A stretch of DNA of 64,000 nt from Devosia oryziradicis. Lineage in GTDB: Bacteria > Pseudomonadota > Alphaproteobacteria > Rhizobiales > Devosiaceae. The first letter of the stretch is position 1; every line of letters starts with the position of its first letter. Below the pieces are notes generated by a model, which saw only the letters and a program-made list of their open reading frames with translations, made no database searches and was not told the origin of the DNA. A program made the translations under genes and the position numbers. Of the stretch, positions 1-7,740 are shown one piece after another. The stretch lies in assembly GCF_016698645.1 (NCBI RefSeq), contig NZ_CP068047.1:806001-870000 (forward strand), in the 5' to 3' direction.

Positions 1-1369
1 CAGCTTCGAGGAAGCGCCGGGCCTGAGCTTTGCCGAACTGGCCGCCAGCATCGAACCCAGCCCGGTGGCGCGGCCATCGGCCCCGGCGCCTGCACCGGCG
101 CGGGCGAGTGCCACGCCGGTCCCGCCAGCGTCGTCCGCCCCGGCGGCATCGGGCGAGAGCGAAGAGGGCAATGGCGGCAATCGCAGCGTCGGCGTGCAGT
201 CGATCCGCGTCGATCTCGACAAGGTCGACCGCGTGGTCAACATGGTGGGCGAGCTGGTGATTACCCAGTCCATGCTCACCCAGCAGATGGATGAGACGCT
301 GCGGGCGCGCTACACCGAACTGGTGCGCGGGCTCGAGGTGCTGGCGCAGACGACGCGCGGCCTGCAGGATTCGGTGATGGCGATCCGCGCCCAGCCGGTG
401 AAGTCGGTCTTCTCCAGGATGCCGCGCCTGGTGCGCGAACTGGCGACCAAGACCGGCAAGAAGATCAAGCTCGAGACGATCGGCGAGAACACCGAAATCG
501 ACAAGACCGTCATCGAGCAGCTGAGCGACCCGCTGACGCATATGATCCGCAACTCGGCCGACCATGGCATCGAGACGCCGGACAAGCGCACTGGCCGCGG
601 CAAGAGCGAAACCGGCACGATCCGCCTCTCGGCCGAACAGGCCGGCGGCAATATCCTGATCGTCGTCGAGGACGATGGCGGCGGAATCAACCGCGAGCGC
701 GTGCTGCAGGTGGCGCGGGACAAGGGCATCGTTGCCGCCGATGTGCAGCCGACGGACGAGCAGATCGACCAGCTTATCTTCGCGCCGGGCTTCTCGACCG
801 CTTCGGAAGTCAGCGACATTTCCGGCCGTGGCGTCGGCATGGACGTGGTGCTGAGCAACATCAAGAAGATCGGCGGCTCGGTGCATGTGCGCAGCTGGAC
901 CGGCAAGGGTTGCCGAATGACGCTGCGCCTGCCGCTGACGCTGGCCGTGCTCGACGTGATGCTGGTCAAGGTCGGCGAGAGCCCCTATGTGGTGCCGCTG
1001 AGCTCGATCGTTGAAACCATTCAGTGCTCTCGCGCCAGCTTCGAGCGTGTGCCATCGGGCGGCCAGGTGCTGCAGGTGCGCGGCGAATACGTGCAGGTCA
1101 TCGACCTGGCCAAGCGCTTCGACATGGTCACCGAGACCGATCCGGAAAACCGCTTCGTGGTGCTCTGCGAGGCCGAAGGCTCGGCCAAGGTGGCGCTGAT
1201 CGTCGATGACATCATCGGCCAGCAGCAGGTCGTGATCAAATCGCTGGAAGAAAATTTCGAACGGGTGGACGGCATTGCCGGCGGCACGATCCTGGGCGAC
1301 GGCAATGTCGCGCTGATCGTGGACGTCCAGGGCCTCAAAACCTCGATTGTCCATAAGAACGCCGCTTGA
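1..1369 (+). CDS. cheA: Chemotaxis histidine kinase CheA (3' part; 5' end outside window)
   Basis: CheA is the cytoplasmic kinase that receives signals from receptor/CheW arrays and phosphorylates CheY and CheB. The reading frame is open from base 2, so the P1 (phospho-His) and P2 domains lie upstream of the window. A Pro/Ala-rich linker (bases ~60-170) leads into the P3 dimerisation helices (VDLDKVDRVVNMVGEL). Next comes the P4 ATP-binding domain, with N box HMIRNSADHGIE, G1 box DDGGGI, F box FAPGFSTA and G2 box GRGVGMDVV. The P5 CheW-like domain closes the protein. All ATP-binding boxes look intact. cheW follows 79 bases downstream on the same strand. Identification is firm; the full length cannot be judged here. 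Confidence 0.96.
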   Translation, partial: SFEEAPGLSFAELAASIEPSPVARPSAPAPAPARASATPVPPASSAPAASGESEEGNGGNRSVGVQSIRVDLDKVDRVVNMVGELVITQSMLTQQMDETLRARYTELVRGLEVLAQTTRGLQDSVMAIRAQPVKSVFSRMPRLVRELATKTGKKIKLETIGENTEIDKTVIEQLSDPLTHMIRNSADHGIETPDKRTGRGKSETGTIRLSAEQAGGNILIVVEDDGGGINRERVLQVARDKGIVAADVQPTDEQIDQLIFAPGFSTASEVSDISGRGVGMDVVLSNIKKIGGSVHVRSWTGKGCRMTLRLPLTLAVLDVMLVKVGESPYVVPLSSIVETIQCSRASFERVPSGGQVLQVRGEYVQVIDLAKRFDMVTETDPENRFVVLCEAEGSAKVALIVDDIIGQQQVVIKSLEENFERVDGIAGGTILGDGNVALIVDVQGLKTSIVHKNAA

Positions 1370-1448
1370 GGCGGCGTCAAGAGAATGCCGCCTGGCGGCC
1401 TGTAGTTTTGCGTAGCCGGCCAGAAGGTCGGCAGAAAGGCAGATAGAA

Positions 1449-1937
1449 ATGGAAGCGCTCGGTTTGCGTGACGACATGGGCGAAAAGGCCGGCGTTGCCG
1501 GTGCCAACTCGCTCCAGCTGATCGCCTTTTCCATCGGCGAACAGACCTATGGCGTGGAGATCACCACGGTGCGCGAAATCCGCGCCTGGAACGGTGCGAC
1601 GCCGCTCCCCAATACGCGCGAATTCGTCCGTGGGGTGATCAACCTGCGCGGTACGATCGTGCCGATCTTCGACCTGCGCGCCCGGTTCGGCGATGGCCAG
1701 ACCTCGCCCACCAAGAATCACGTCGTGGTGGTGATGAGCGTGGGCGACAAGTGGGTCGGCATCCTGGTGGACGCGGTCAGCGACATTCTCACCGTCTCGC
1801 GCGACGACATCCACAATGTGCCGGAAGGCAATTCCATCGACACCGAGCTGCTCAATGGCATCGTGACCCACGAGAGCCGCATGGTCGGGCTGATCGACCT
1901 GCATGCCGTGGTCAGCGGCGCCAAGATGGACGGCTAG
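1449..1937 (+). CDS. cheW: Chemotaxis coupling protein CheW
   Basis: CheW is the adaptor linking chemoreceptor tips to the CheA P5 domain. The 162-residue product is a single CheW domain, with the typical core YGVEITTVREIRAW, the conserved LPNTREFVRGVINLRG stretch and IVPIFDLRARFG. The first ~20 residues are a short variable extension. It lies directly after cheA on the same strand, so the two are probably co-transcribed. Its TAG stop overlaps the stop codon of the convergent HxlR gene within the tetramer CTAG, and an intrinsic terminator hairpin for the cheAW transcript lies inside the 3' end of that opposing gene. Confidence 0.95.
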   Translation: MEALGLRDDMGEKAGVAGANSLQLIAFSIGEQTYGVEITTVREIRAWNGATPLPNTREFVRGVINLRGTIVPIFDLRARFGDGQTSPTKNHVVVVMSVGDKWVGILVDAVSDILTVSRDDIHNVPEGNSIDTELLNGIVTHESRMVGLIDLHAVVSGAKMDG

Positions 1938-2299
1938 GACAGCGTCGTTTCGCTGGCTCTCAAGGGCGCTTCGGCGCCCTTTTGTTTTTCCGGATTGCTT
2001 TGCGCCCAGACGTCGCCCAGCGCGTCGATCAGCGGAAGCAGCTTGAGGCCGGTTTCGGTGAGGTCATACTCGACCCGCAATGGATAGCCGGCAAACGCGG
2101 TCCGTCGCACGATGCCGGCGGTTTCCAGCTTGCGCAGCTCGAAGGTCAGCATGCGGTGGGAGACGGTTGGATTATCCCGCTGCAGGTCGCTGAAGCGCTT
2201 GGTGCCATCCTTGAGATAGTAGAGCAACAGGGTGGGCCAGCGGCCGCTGAGCACCTGCATCACCTCTTCGATCGGACACCGCGAGACCAGGTGTTTCAT
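1934..2299 (-). CDS. HxlR-family winged-helix transcriptional regulator
   Basis: The 121-residue product is a single HxlR/MarR-like winged-helix domain. An N-terminal Cys (CPIEEVMQVLSGRWPTLLL) resembles the redox- or ligand-sensing cysteine of HxlR proteins. Next come the recognition helix region (RFSDLQRDNPTVSHRMLTFELRKLE) and the wing (GYPLRVEYDLTETG). It is divergent from a glutathione-S-transferase-like gene, and the intergenic region holds a perfect 7-bp inverted repeat. Control of the GST gene and of itself is therefore likely (inference). The inducer is unknown. Its stop codon overlaps that of cheW. Confidence 0.9.
   Translation of the reverse strand: MKHLVSRCPIEEVMQVLSGRWPTLLLYYLKDGTKRFSDLQRDNPTVSHRMLTFELRKLETAGIVRRTAFAGYPLRVEYDLTETGLKLLPLIDALGDVWAQSNPEKQKGAEAPLRASETTLS
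1963..1989 (+). terminator. Intrinsic terminator after cheW
   Basis: A 7-bp GC stem (AGGGCGC / GCGCCCT) with a TTCG tetraloop is followed by a T-rich run (TTTGTTTTT). It reads in the cheW direction and lies within the last codons of the convergent HxlR gene. Confidence 0.8.
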
Positions 2300-2338
2300 G
2301 GCGCCGCTCCATCGTGGTTACAAAAACATGCGTAATTT

Positions 2339-2362
2339 ACTTAGGGACGAGAGCACCTAAGT
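2339..2362. promoter_or_regulatory. Candidate HxlR operator (inverted repeat)
   Basis: ACTTAGG, a 10-base spacer, then CCTAAGT form a perfect 7-bp inverted repeat. It sits between the divergent HxlR regulator and the GST-like gene, where such regulators usually bind. Assignment rests on position and symmetry only. Confidence 0.45.
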
Positions 2363-2408
2363 TCCAGTCTCGCTGCGCGGCGTGATCCCTTGAATCACGG
2401 AGACTGAA

Positions 2409-3113
2409 ATGGAACCGATCCTTGTTTATGGCTTCCCGGCGGGAAGCTCGATGGGTCTTGTCGCTGCCCTGGAATGGCTGGGGCAGCCCTATCGCCTGTG
2501 TCGCGTCGACATGCTGGGCGACATGCGCGACCCCTCCTATGCCCGCATCAATGCTCGGCATGAGACACCAGCATTCATTACCGAGGACGGCAGGACCCTG
2601 ACCGAGACGATGGCGATCGCCGCCTGGATCGAGGCGCGGGATGCCGAGCGTCGAGTCAGTTTTGCGCCCATGTCGGCCGAAGCGGACCGGATGCACCAGC
2701 TGATGGGCTTCATCAATAGCGGCTTCACCGGCGCGTTCTCGCCCCTTTGGGCGGCGCTCGAAATGGAGACGCCGGATACGACACTCCAGCAAGCCTTGCG
2801 CCAATGGGGCCGGGAGCGGGTCATCGAGCGACACGACAAGCTCGAGGCAATGATCGGCGACACGCCTTTTCTGGTCGGCAACCGGCCGAGCCTGGCCGAT
2901 GGCATTTTGATCGGCATTGCCCGCTGGCTGGATTATCACCAAGTGGCCGAACCAAAGCGCTGGCCGAAACTTGAAGCGGTGCGACGGCGCATCGAGGCGG
3001 AGCCGGCCGTCATCTTTGCCACGGCCATCGAAAACGGCGACACGCCTGCCGGATCAGGCGCTATGCTGGGGCAGGTGCCACTGGCCGAGGTGATTGATCG
3101 CTTCGGCGCGTAG
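2409..3113 (+). CDS. Glutathione S-transferase family protein
   Basis: The 234-residue product has the two-domain GST layout. An N-terminal thioredoxin-like domain (start MEPILVYGFPAGSSMG, then ETPAFITEDGRTLTETMAIAAWIE) carries the cis-Pro and the E-T/S pair that bind glutathione. An all-helical C-terminal domain includes LVGNRPSLADGILIGIARWL, the usual N-capping box and hydrophobic-staple region. Substrate is unknown; detoxification of electrophiles is the family role. It is divergent from the HxlR gene with a candidate operator between, suggesting an inducible stress gene. The start is the ATG preceded by GGAGA. Confidence 0.9.
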   Translation: MEPILVYGFPAGSSMGLVAALEWLGQPYRLCRVDMLGDMRDPSYARINARHETPAFITEDGRTLTETMAIAAWIEARDAERRVSFAPMSAEADRMHQLMGFINSGFTGAFSPLWAALEMETPDTTLQQALRQWGRERVIERHDKLEAMIGDTPFLVGNRPSLADGILIGIARWLDYHQVAEPKRWPKLEAVRRRIEAEPAVIFATAIENGDTPAGSGAMLGQVPLAEVIDRFGA

Positions 3114-3143
3114 ACAAGGGGCGCCCTCGGGCGCCCCTCCCTG

Positions 3144-3947
3144 CTATGGCGTGGCGTCGGCCACCTTCGTCGCGTCGATGGAGCGGTAGCGCGCCTCGAT
3201 CAGACCATAGGCGCCGAAGGCAACGAGTCCCAGGGCAATCAGGCCATAGAGCCAGCGTCCGAACGGCAGACTATGGACATAGTCGAGCGCTTCCGCGGTG
3301 CCTGCAGCCTGTTCGGGCGAGACCGTCAGGGCGGCGTAGAACAGGAAGCCGCCAATAACCAGCAGCACGATACCGCGGGCGATCAGGCCAAATCGGCAAA
3401 CCTGATCCATCCAAGCCTTATGCTGCGCCGGCAGGGAAAGCCGCTTGCGATAGCCGCCCGATGCGCCGTACCAGATCTGCACGCCGGCCGCAGCGAGCAC
3501 GCCGCAGGCGGCAAGACCAAGCAGAAACGGCCCAAATGGCTGCTGCAGCAGCCAGGCAGACGCGGTTTCCTCGCCGCCGTCGCCACCCGACCCGCCAGCG
3601 CCAAGGGCCAGCCTGGCGGCGGTGAGCATCAGGAAAAGATTGACGGCGGCGCTGACCAACTGGCCGGCGCGGCTAAGGAAGCCCTTGGCGTCGTCGTCCA
3701 CGTCGTCGGCATTGAGCAGGCCCTGGGCCAGCTTCCAAAGGACGTAGCCCAGAAGGCCAACGGCAATCAGGCCGACCAACACCCGACCAAAAGGCAGACC
3801 GAGCAAGCCCGAAAGAGCGCCCGAGGTGTCCTCGGAGTTGCCGCCCCACAGGGCCGATGTCAGGGAGAAGGCGCCGAGCAGAAGATAGACGATGCCGCGC
3901 GCGGCGTAGCCCGCGCGGGCGAGGTTCTCGAAGCGGTTGTGCTGCAT
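3144..3947 (-). CDS. DUF1206 domain-containing membrane protein
   Basis: The 267-residue integral membrane protein has about six hydrophobic segments arranged as three repeats. Each repeat is built around a motif like ARAGYAARGIVYLLLGAF, RFGLIARGIVLLVIGGFL or PFGRWLYGLIALGLVAFG. This is the DUF1206 pattern; the biochemical function is not known. The chosen ATG is preceded by AGGAG; an upstream start would add 12 residues with no clear ribosome site. It is convergent with the GST gene across a GC hairpin. The PAP2 phosphatase gene lies upstream on the same strand. Confidence 0.85.
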   Translation of the reverse strand: MQHNRFENLARAGYAARGIVYLLLGAFSLTSALWGGNSEDTSGALSGLLGLPFGRVLVGLIAVGLLGYVLWKLAQGLLNADDVDDDAKGFLSRAGQLVSAAVNLFLMLTAARLALGAGGSGGDGGEETASAWLLQQPFGPFLLGLAACGVLAAAGVQIWYGASGGYRKRLSLPAQHKAWMDQVCRFGLIARGIVLLVIGGFLFYAALTVSPEQAAGTAEALDYVHSLPFGRWLYGLIALGLVAFGAYGLIEARYRSIDATKVADATP

Positions 3948-4001
3948 GAATAGTGTCTCCTGGAGCACGGCAACGCCGGGCATTGCCGTCCGTTCCAGGC
4001 G

Positions 4002-4757
4002 TCAGGGCGTGGTGCTGGTGCCCTGTTCGTTCTGTCCCGTGGGCTGATCCACGGTGCCCCGGCGCTGCAGGATGAAGGCGACGCTGCTGCAGAGCAGGGC
4101 CCAGGCCGAGCCCAGGCACCATCCGGCCAGGATATCGCTGGGATAATGCACGCCCATGTAGAGCCGGCTGAATCCAACGAGCAGCGTGAGCAGCAGGGCG
4201 CCGACAAGGCTGAGAATCTGCAGGGGACGCGTCGGGGCGAAGCGGGCCAGCAGCGCGCCGAGCGTCAGAAAGGTGACGGCGGACAGCATGGCGTGGCCGC
4301 TCGGAAAGCTGGCGGTGAACTGCTCGGACATGGTGGTGAGGTCGGGGCGGGGCCGGTTGTAACCCATCTTGAGCACCGTGCTGAGCAGGGTGCCGCCAAG
4401 TACCGAGACAAGCACAAAAACGGCAGCCGAGTGCAGCCGGGAAAGGTAGAGGTAGGCGCAAACACCCAGGACAAGCAGGCCGAGCAGGGAGAAACTGCCC
4501 AGGGCCGTAATGTCGCGCACCATTTCATGCACCCATGACGGGCCGATTACCGTGTCCGGGTTGGCGGGGTCGCGGAACAGCATAAGGATACTGCGGTCGA
4601 AGGCTTCCATCTCGCCCTCGACCATCTCGTCGGCCAGTTGCAGGAACCCGAGCGTCAACCCGCTGATGATGGCCAGAACCACGAGCAATGGCGCCTCCTT
4701 GACGACGAAGGAGACGACGTTGCGGGGATGAAGGGTCTCGGTCAGGCGCTGTAACAT
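4002..4757 (-). CDS. PAP2-family phosphatase (membrane)
   Basis: The 251-residue integral membrane protein belongs to the type-2 phosphatidic acid phosphatase superfamily. All three catalytic signatures are present: KMGYNRPRPD (KxxxxxxRP), PSGHAM (PSGH) and SRLYMGVHYPSDILAG (SRxxxxxHxxxD). Five to six hydrophobic segments surround them, so catalysis is on the outer face of the inner membrane in known relatives. Likely substrates are lipid phosphates such as phosphatidate or undecaprenyl pyrophosphate; the sequence cannot tell which. It lies just upstream of the DUF1206 gene, 54 bases apart, same strand. Confidence 0.9.
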   Translation of the reverse strand: MLQRLTETLHPRNVVSFVVKEAPLLVVLAIISGLTLGFLQLADEMVEGEMEAFDRSILMLFRDPANPDTVIGPSWVHEMVRDITALGSFSLLGLLVLGVCAYLYLSRLHSAAVFVLVSVLGGTLLSTVLKMGYNRPRPDLTTMSEQFTASFPSGHAMLSAVTFLTLGALLARFAPTRPLQILSLVGALLLTLLVGFSRLYMGVHYPSDILAGWCLGSAWALLCSSVAFILQRRGTVDQPTGQNEQGTSTTP

Positions 4758-4847
4758 GGATCACTCCTCGCGCGGAGCAACGTACATGTCCCAACGGCGT
4801 TCCGGGCTGCGACGATGCGGCCGACCATCTCCCCGGAAATCGGGCGA

Positions 4848-5201
4848 TCAGAACAGCTCGGCGTCGCCGTGGCTCTGGTGAGCGGCAATACCACTGAGCG
4901 CGGGGACCCGCAGCTCGTCGAGGGTGAGGCTGGACCAGATTTCGTCGTAGACGCTGTCGGGGGCGTTGGCAGGCAGGAGTGCAAACTGGCGGACGGCCAG
5001 GGCCATGTTGTGGCAGCGCTGCTCGATACGGTCCTGACCCTGCAGGGCCGTGACAATCATCTGCATGGCCTCGCGGATTGATGCATCCTTGGCCAGGTTC
5101 TTGTCGGCGAGCAGTTCGAGCGCTTCAGTGATGCCTTCTAGCATCGACGCCGTCTGGCGCGCCGTCTCATCGAGTTCTCTCGCGAGTTTCTGCAGTGACA
5201 T
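4848..5201 (-). CDS. Small chemotaxis-cluster protein with CheZ-like DxxxQ motif (CheT-like candidate)
   Basis: The 117-residue product is mostly helical, with no signal peptide or membrane segment. A predicted long helix carries QGQDRIEQR, giving Asp57-x3-Gln61. In CheZ the Asp and Gln of DxxxQ dephosphorylate CheY-P. A CheZ-like protein with this motif, CheT, is known from the Sinorhizobium meliloti chemotaxis operon, where it lies near cheD. Here the gene is divergent from cheD, and no cheZ is visible. The protein ends in DAELF, resembling the CheD end DIELF. I infer a CheY-P phosphatase or adaptation factor. The alternative is a chemotaxis-linked protein of unknown role. Confidence 0.6.
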   Translation of the reverse strand: MSLQKLARELDETARQTASMLEGITEALELLADKNLAKDASIREAMQMIVTALQGQDRIEQRCHNMALAVRQFALLPANAPDSVYDEIWSSLTLDELRVPALSGIAAHQSHGDAELF

Positions 5202-5297
5202 AAAGATAGATCCTAGCCCCGTTCATCGCACCCTATCCCAGTATTTCTAAAGCTCTTCTTGCCGATATCGGGGTGGCCAGGACACTGTGTCGGCGTG

Positions 5298-5314
5298 GTT
5301 AGCGATTGGCTAAC
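5298..5314. promoter_or_regulatory. Inverted repeat between the CheT-like gene and cheD
   Basis: GTTAGC, five bases, then GCTAAC form a perfect 6-bp inverted repeat. A further GTTAGG lies at 5324-5329. It falls in the divergent promoter region, about 50 bases before cheD. It may be an operator; the binding protein is unknown. Confidence 0.35.
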
Positions 5315-5366
5315 GAGTTTCCCGTTAGGATCGCGATACTGGCATTCTAGGGTAACTTGACGACAA

Positions 5367-5957
5367 ATGGCTCTGCCGAATTCTCTTCCACCCGAATTCG
5401 ACCGTGGTGTAGTGACGACCGTGCATCAAGGTGACTGCCATGTGTCCGATGCCGCGGACCTGACCTATTCGACGGTCCTGGGCTCCTGCATTTCGGCCTG
5501 TGTCCGGGATCGGGTCGCCAATGTGGGCGGCATGAACCATTTTCTGCTGGCAGAACAATCAGGTTCGGCCAAGGATCGCTATGGTGCCTCGGCCCGCTAC
5601 GGCGCCTTTGCCATGGAACAGCTGATCAACAAGGTGCTGACCAAGGGCACCGGCAAGAAATCCAACCTCGAGATCAAGGTGTTCGGCGGCGGCAAGATCA
5701 ACTCCTCGCTCGACGATGTCGGCAAGAAGAATATCGAGTTCATCCGCCAGTTCCTTGCCGATGAAGGCTATGTCGCCATGAGCGAGGATTTGGGCGGCAA
5801 CTACGCGCGGCGGGTCCTATTCAAGCCGCATTCGGGACGTGCCTTTGTCAAGCGGCTCGACAGTGACGCCGGCGACAACGTGGCGCGCGAAGAAATCGCG
5901 ATCGCCAAGCGCCGGGTGGTGGTGCCTGCGCCGGTGGACGATATCGAACTGTTCTAA
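5367..5957 (+). CDS. cheD: Chemoreceptor glutamine deamidase CheD
   Basis: CheD deamidates glutamine residues in the methylation helices of chemoreceptors, setting their adaptation state. The 196-residue product has the catalytic cysteine in TVLGSCISACVRD and the catalytic histidine in GGMNHFLL. The conserved basic/Gly stretch FGGGKI also fits the family. It ends in DDIELF, an acidic tail similar to that of the divergent CheT-like protein. An atypical receptor gene and cheR follow downstream on the same strand. Confidence 0.95.
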   Translation: MALPNSLPPEFDRGVVTTVHQGDCHVSDAADLTYSTVLGSCISACVRDRVANVGGMNHFLLAEQSGSAKDRYGASARYGAFAMEQLINKVLTKGTGKKSNLEIKVFGGGKINSSLDDVGKKNIEFIRQFLADEGYVAMSEDLGGNYARRVLFKPHSGRAFVKRLDSDAGDNVAREEIAIAKRRVVVPAPVDDIELF

Positions 5958-6120
5958 GCAAAGCATGCTGCCGGCCAACGAGCCAGTATGCGCCTGCGGC
6001 CGACGCCGCCAGCTTTTCGGATCCTGCCGTTCTGGCTCGTCCCGAAGTGGCACAGGTATTCATCGCGTGACAATCAGACTTACCGAAGTCTTACGCGGCG
6101 GCAACAGCTTATAGAGTTGA

Positions 6121-6128
6121 TTAACCAT
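6121..6128 (+). promoter_or_regulatory. TTAACCAT box (candidate CtrA half-site)
   Basis: An exact TTAACCAT octamer lies about 60 bases before the receptor start at 6189. The octamer matches the CtrA half-site described for Hyphomicrobiales. Similar octamers occur at 19861, 22441 and 52713. Confidence 0.4.
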
Positions 6129-6188
6129 TGCTGGGTAAAGTCCGGCCATGTGGGAATTGCCTCTGCTGATTTGTCGATCGGACGCGCC

Positions 6189-7700
6189 ATGGCCAATCTA
6201 CGCCTGTCGCTGACCATCGCCGCATTGTGGCTGGGCACCATGGTGCTGAGCGGCCTGGTCCTGGCTGTTGCGGGCGGTGGCCTGACGGGGCAAGGCTCCA
6301 TCGCCGGACTGGTCCTGGTCGCCTTTGCCGCAACCCTGCTGGTCGCGACCCGACTGGACCAGCGCGAAAGCGCCATGCTGGCCTCCGTGGCCCTGGCGGC
6401 GGGACTCAGCGACAAGCCGGGTGAGCCGCTCAGCATTGCCGGCATCGTGGGCCGGTTGGGCAAGCGGCTGGAGCGCGCCTATCATTTCAAGAGCGCCATA
6501 GCTGCACTGCACCAACCCGTGGTGGTGGTGGACGACAATGGGGTCATCCTTGCCGCCAGCGCGGGTGCGTCTGGCTTGGTCAAGGGCACTGTAGAAGGGG
6601 CAACGCTCGATTCGCTGTTCGGCGCGGGTTACCTCGCCGCGGGCGGCGGGGCGCCCGAGGAAACCATGGTGGCGCTGGGCGATGGTCGCTTCACGGTCCG
6701 GCGGCTGCCGATCGCCAACGGCCGCTACCTGCTCGAACTGGTTCCGGCCGGGAGCTATATCGAGGATGATGACCTGGACGCGTTTGCGGCGGCGCTGGCG
6801 AGCGGGCAGACCGGCTTCCGCTTCGAGGCCAAGCCGCATACCGCCCTGGCGGCGCTCAACAGCGGGCTGGCTCGCCTCGATACCGGGCTGCGCCAACTCG
6901 AAGGGCTTGCCGCCGGCCAGCAGGAAATGCCGGACGCTCTGGACGGTCCGCTTGGCTCGCTGGCGACGCGGCTGCACGATTTCTCGAACGCAATGGCGGA
7001 ACAGCTTGTCGAAGAGCGGGATGCGCGGAACCGGCTCGAACAGCGGCTGGCTGCCGTCGCAAAATTGCTTGATGGCTTCGAACGGAAAGCCGCCCAATAC
7101 GATGCGCTGGCCGCTGCCGGCCGCGACGATGTGGGAGAGACGGGCAAGGCGCTGACCGCGGGTGGCGGACGGCTGCGCCAGGCGCTGACGATTGGTCGTG
7201 AGGCACAGGACCTGGTGGGCCAGGCCGAACTCGCGGCGCGGCGCACCCATACCCTGGTCGGGGAAATCGACCAGATGACCTCCGATATCGACAAGATGGT
7301 GCAGGCCATCGAGGATGTTTCGTTCCGCACCAACCTGCTGGCACTCAATGCTGCGGTAGAAGCGGCGCGTGCCGGCGAAAAGGGGGCGGGCTTTGCCGTG
7401 GTGGCCGACGAGGTCCGCCAGCTTGCGCAACTGACGAACCGCTCGGCTCGCGACATCCGCGGGGTGGTCAAGCGCGGTCGGGAGCAGTCCGAGACTGGCG
7501 TGAACGAGGCGCAGGCGCTGCAAAAAATGATCGCTGCGCTCGATTTGCATTTACGCAATCTAAGCAATGAAACCGATATGGTCGCTGCGACACTGGACGA
7601 AGGTGACGCGGCGCTCAGGCGCCTCACCGGGCGGATGGCGTCGTTCGGCGAGACCGGGGAGACCAGCGCGGTACCTCCAACGCGGCGGGCGACGGCCTGA
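6189..7700 (+). CDS. Atypical membrane chemoreceptor within the che operon
   Basis: The 503-residue product starts with two closely spaced hydrophobic segments (about residues 10-32 and 35-52), so it has almost no periplasmic domain. A PAS-like segment follows (HQPVVVVDDNGVILAASAGA), then a helical region and a short signalling domain. The hairpin tip reads [20 protein letters not shown], with Arg where most receptors have Gln (FQTN). It lacks the C-terminal xWxxF pentapeptide and the long methylation helices of the six receptors downstream. It probably senses a cytoplasmic or membrane-related signal. A GTG at 6150 is an alternative start. It lies between cheD and cheR. Confidence 0.85.
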   Translation: MANLRLSLTIAALWLGTMVLSGLVLAVAGGGLTGQGSIAGLVLVAFAATLLVATRLDQRESAMLASVALAAGLSDKPGEPLSIAGIVGRLGKRLERAYHFKSAIAALHQPVVVVDDNGVILAASAGASGLVKGTVEGATLDSLFGAGYLAAGGGAPEETMVALGDGRFTVRRLPIANGRYLLELVPAGSYIEDDDLDAFAAALASGQTGFRFEAKPHTALAALNSGLARLDTGLRQLEGLAAGQQEMPDALDGPLGSLATRLHDFSNAMAEQLVEERDARNRLEQRLAAVAKLLDGFERKAAQYDALAAAGRDDVGETGKALTAGGGRLRQALTIGREAQDLVGQAELAARRTHTLVGEIDQMTSDIDKMVQAIEDVSFRTNLLALNAAVEAARAGEKGAGFAVVADEVRQLAQLTNRSARDIRGVVKRGREQSETGVNEAQALQKMIAALDLHLRNLSNETDMVAATLDEGDAALRRLTGRMASFGETGETSAVPPTRRATA

Positions 7701-7740
7701 AACCGGGCCGACGAGCCGGTTGGCAATTGGGGTATGCCGC

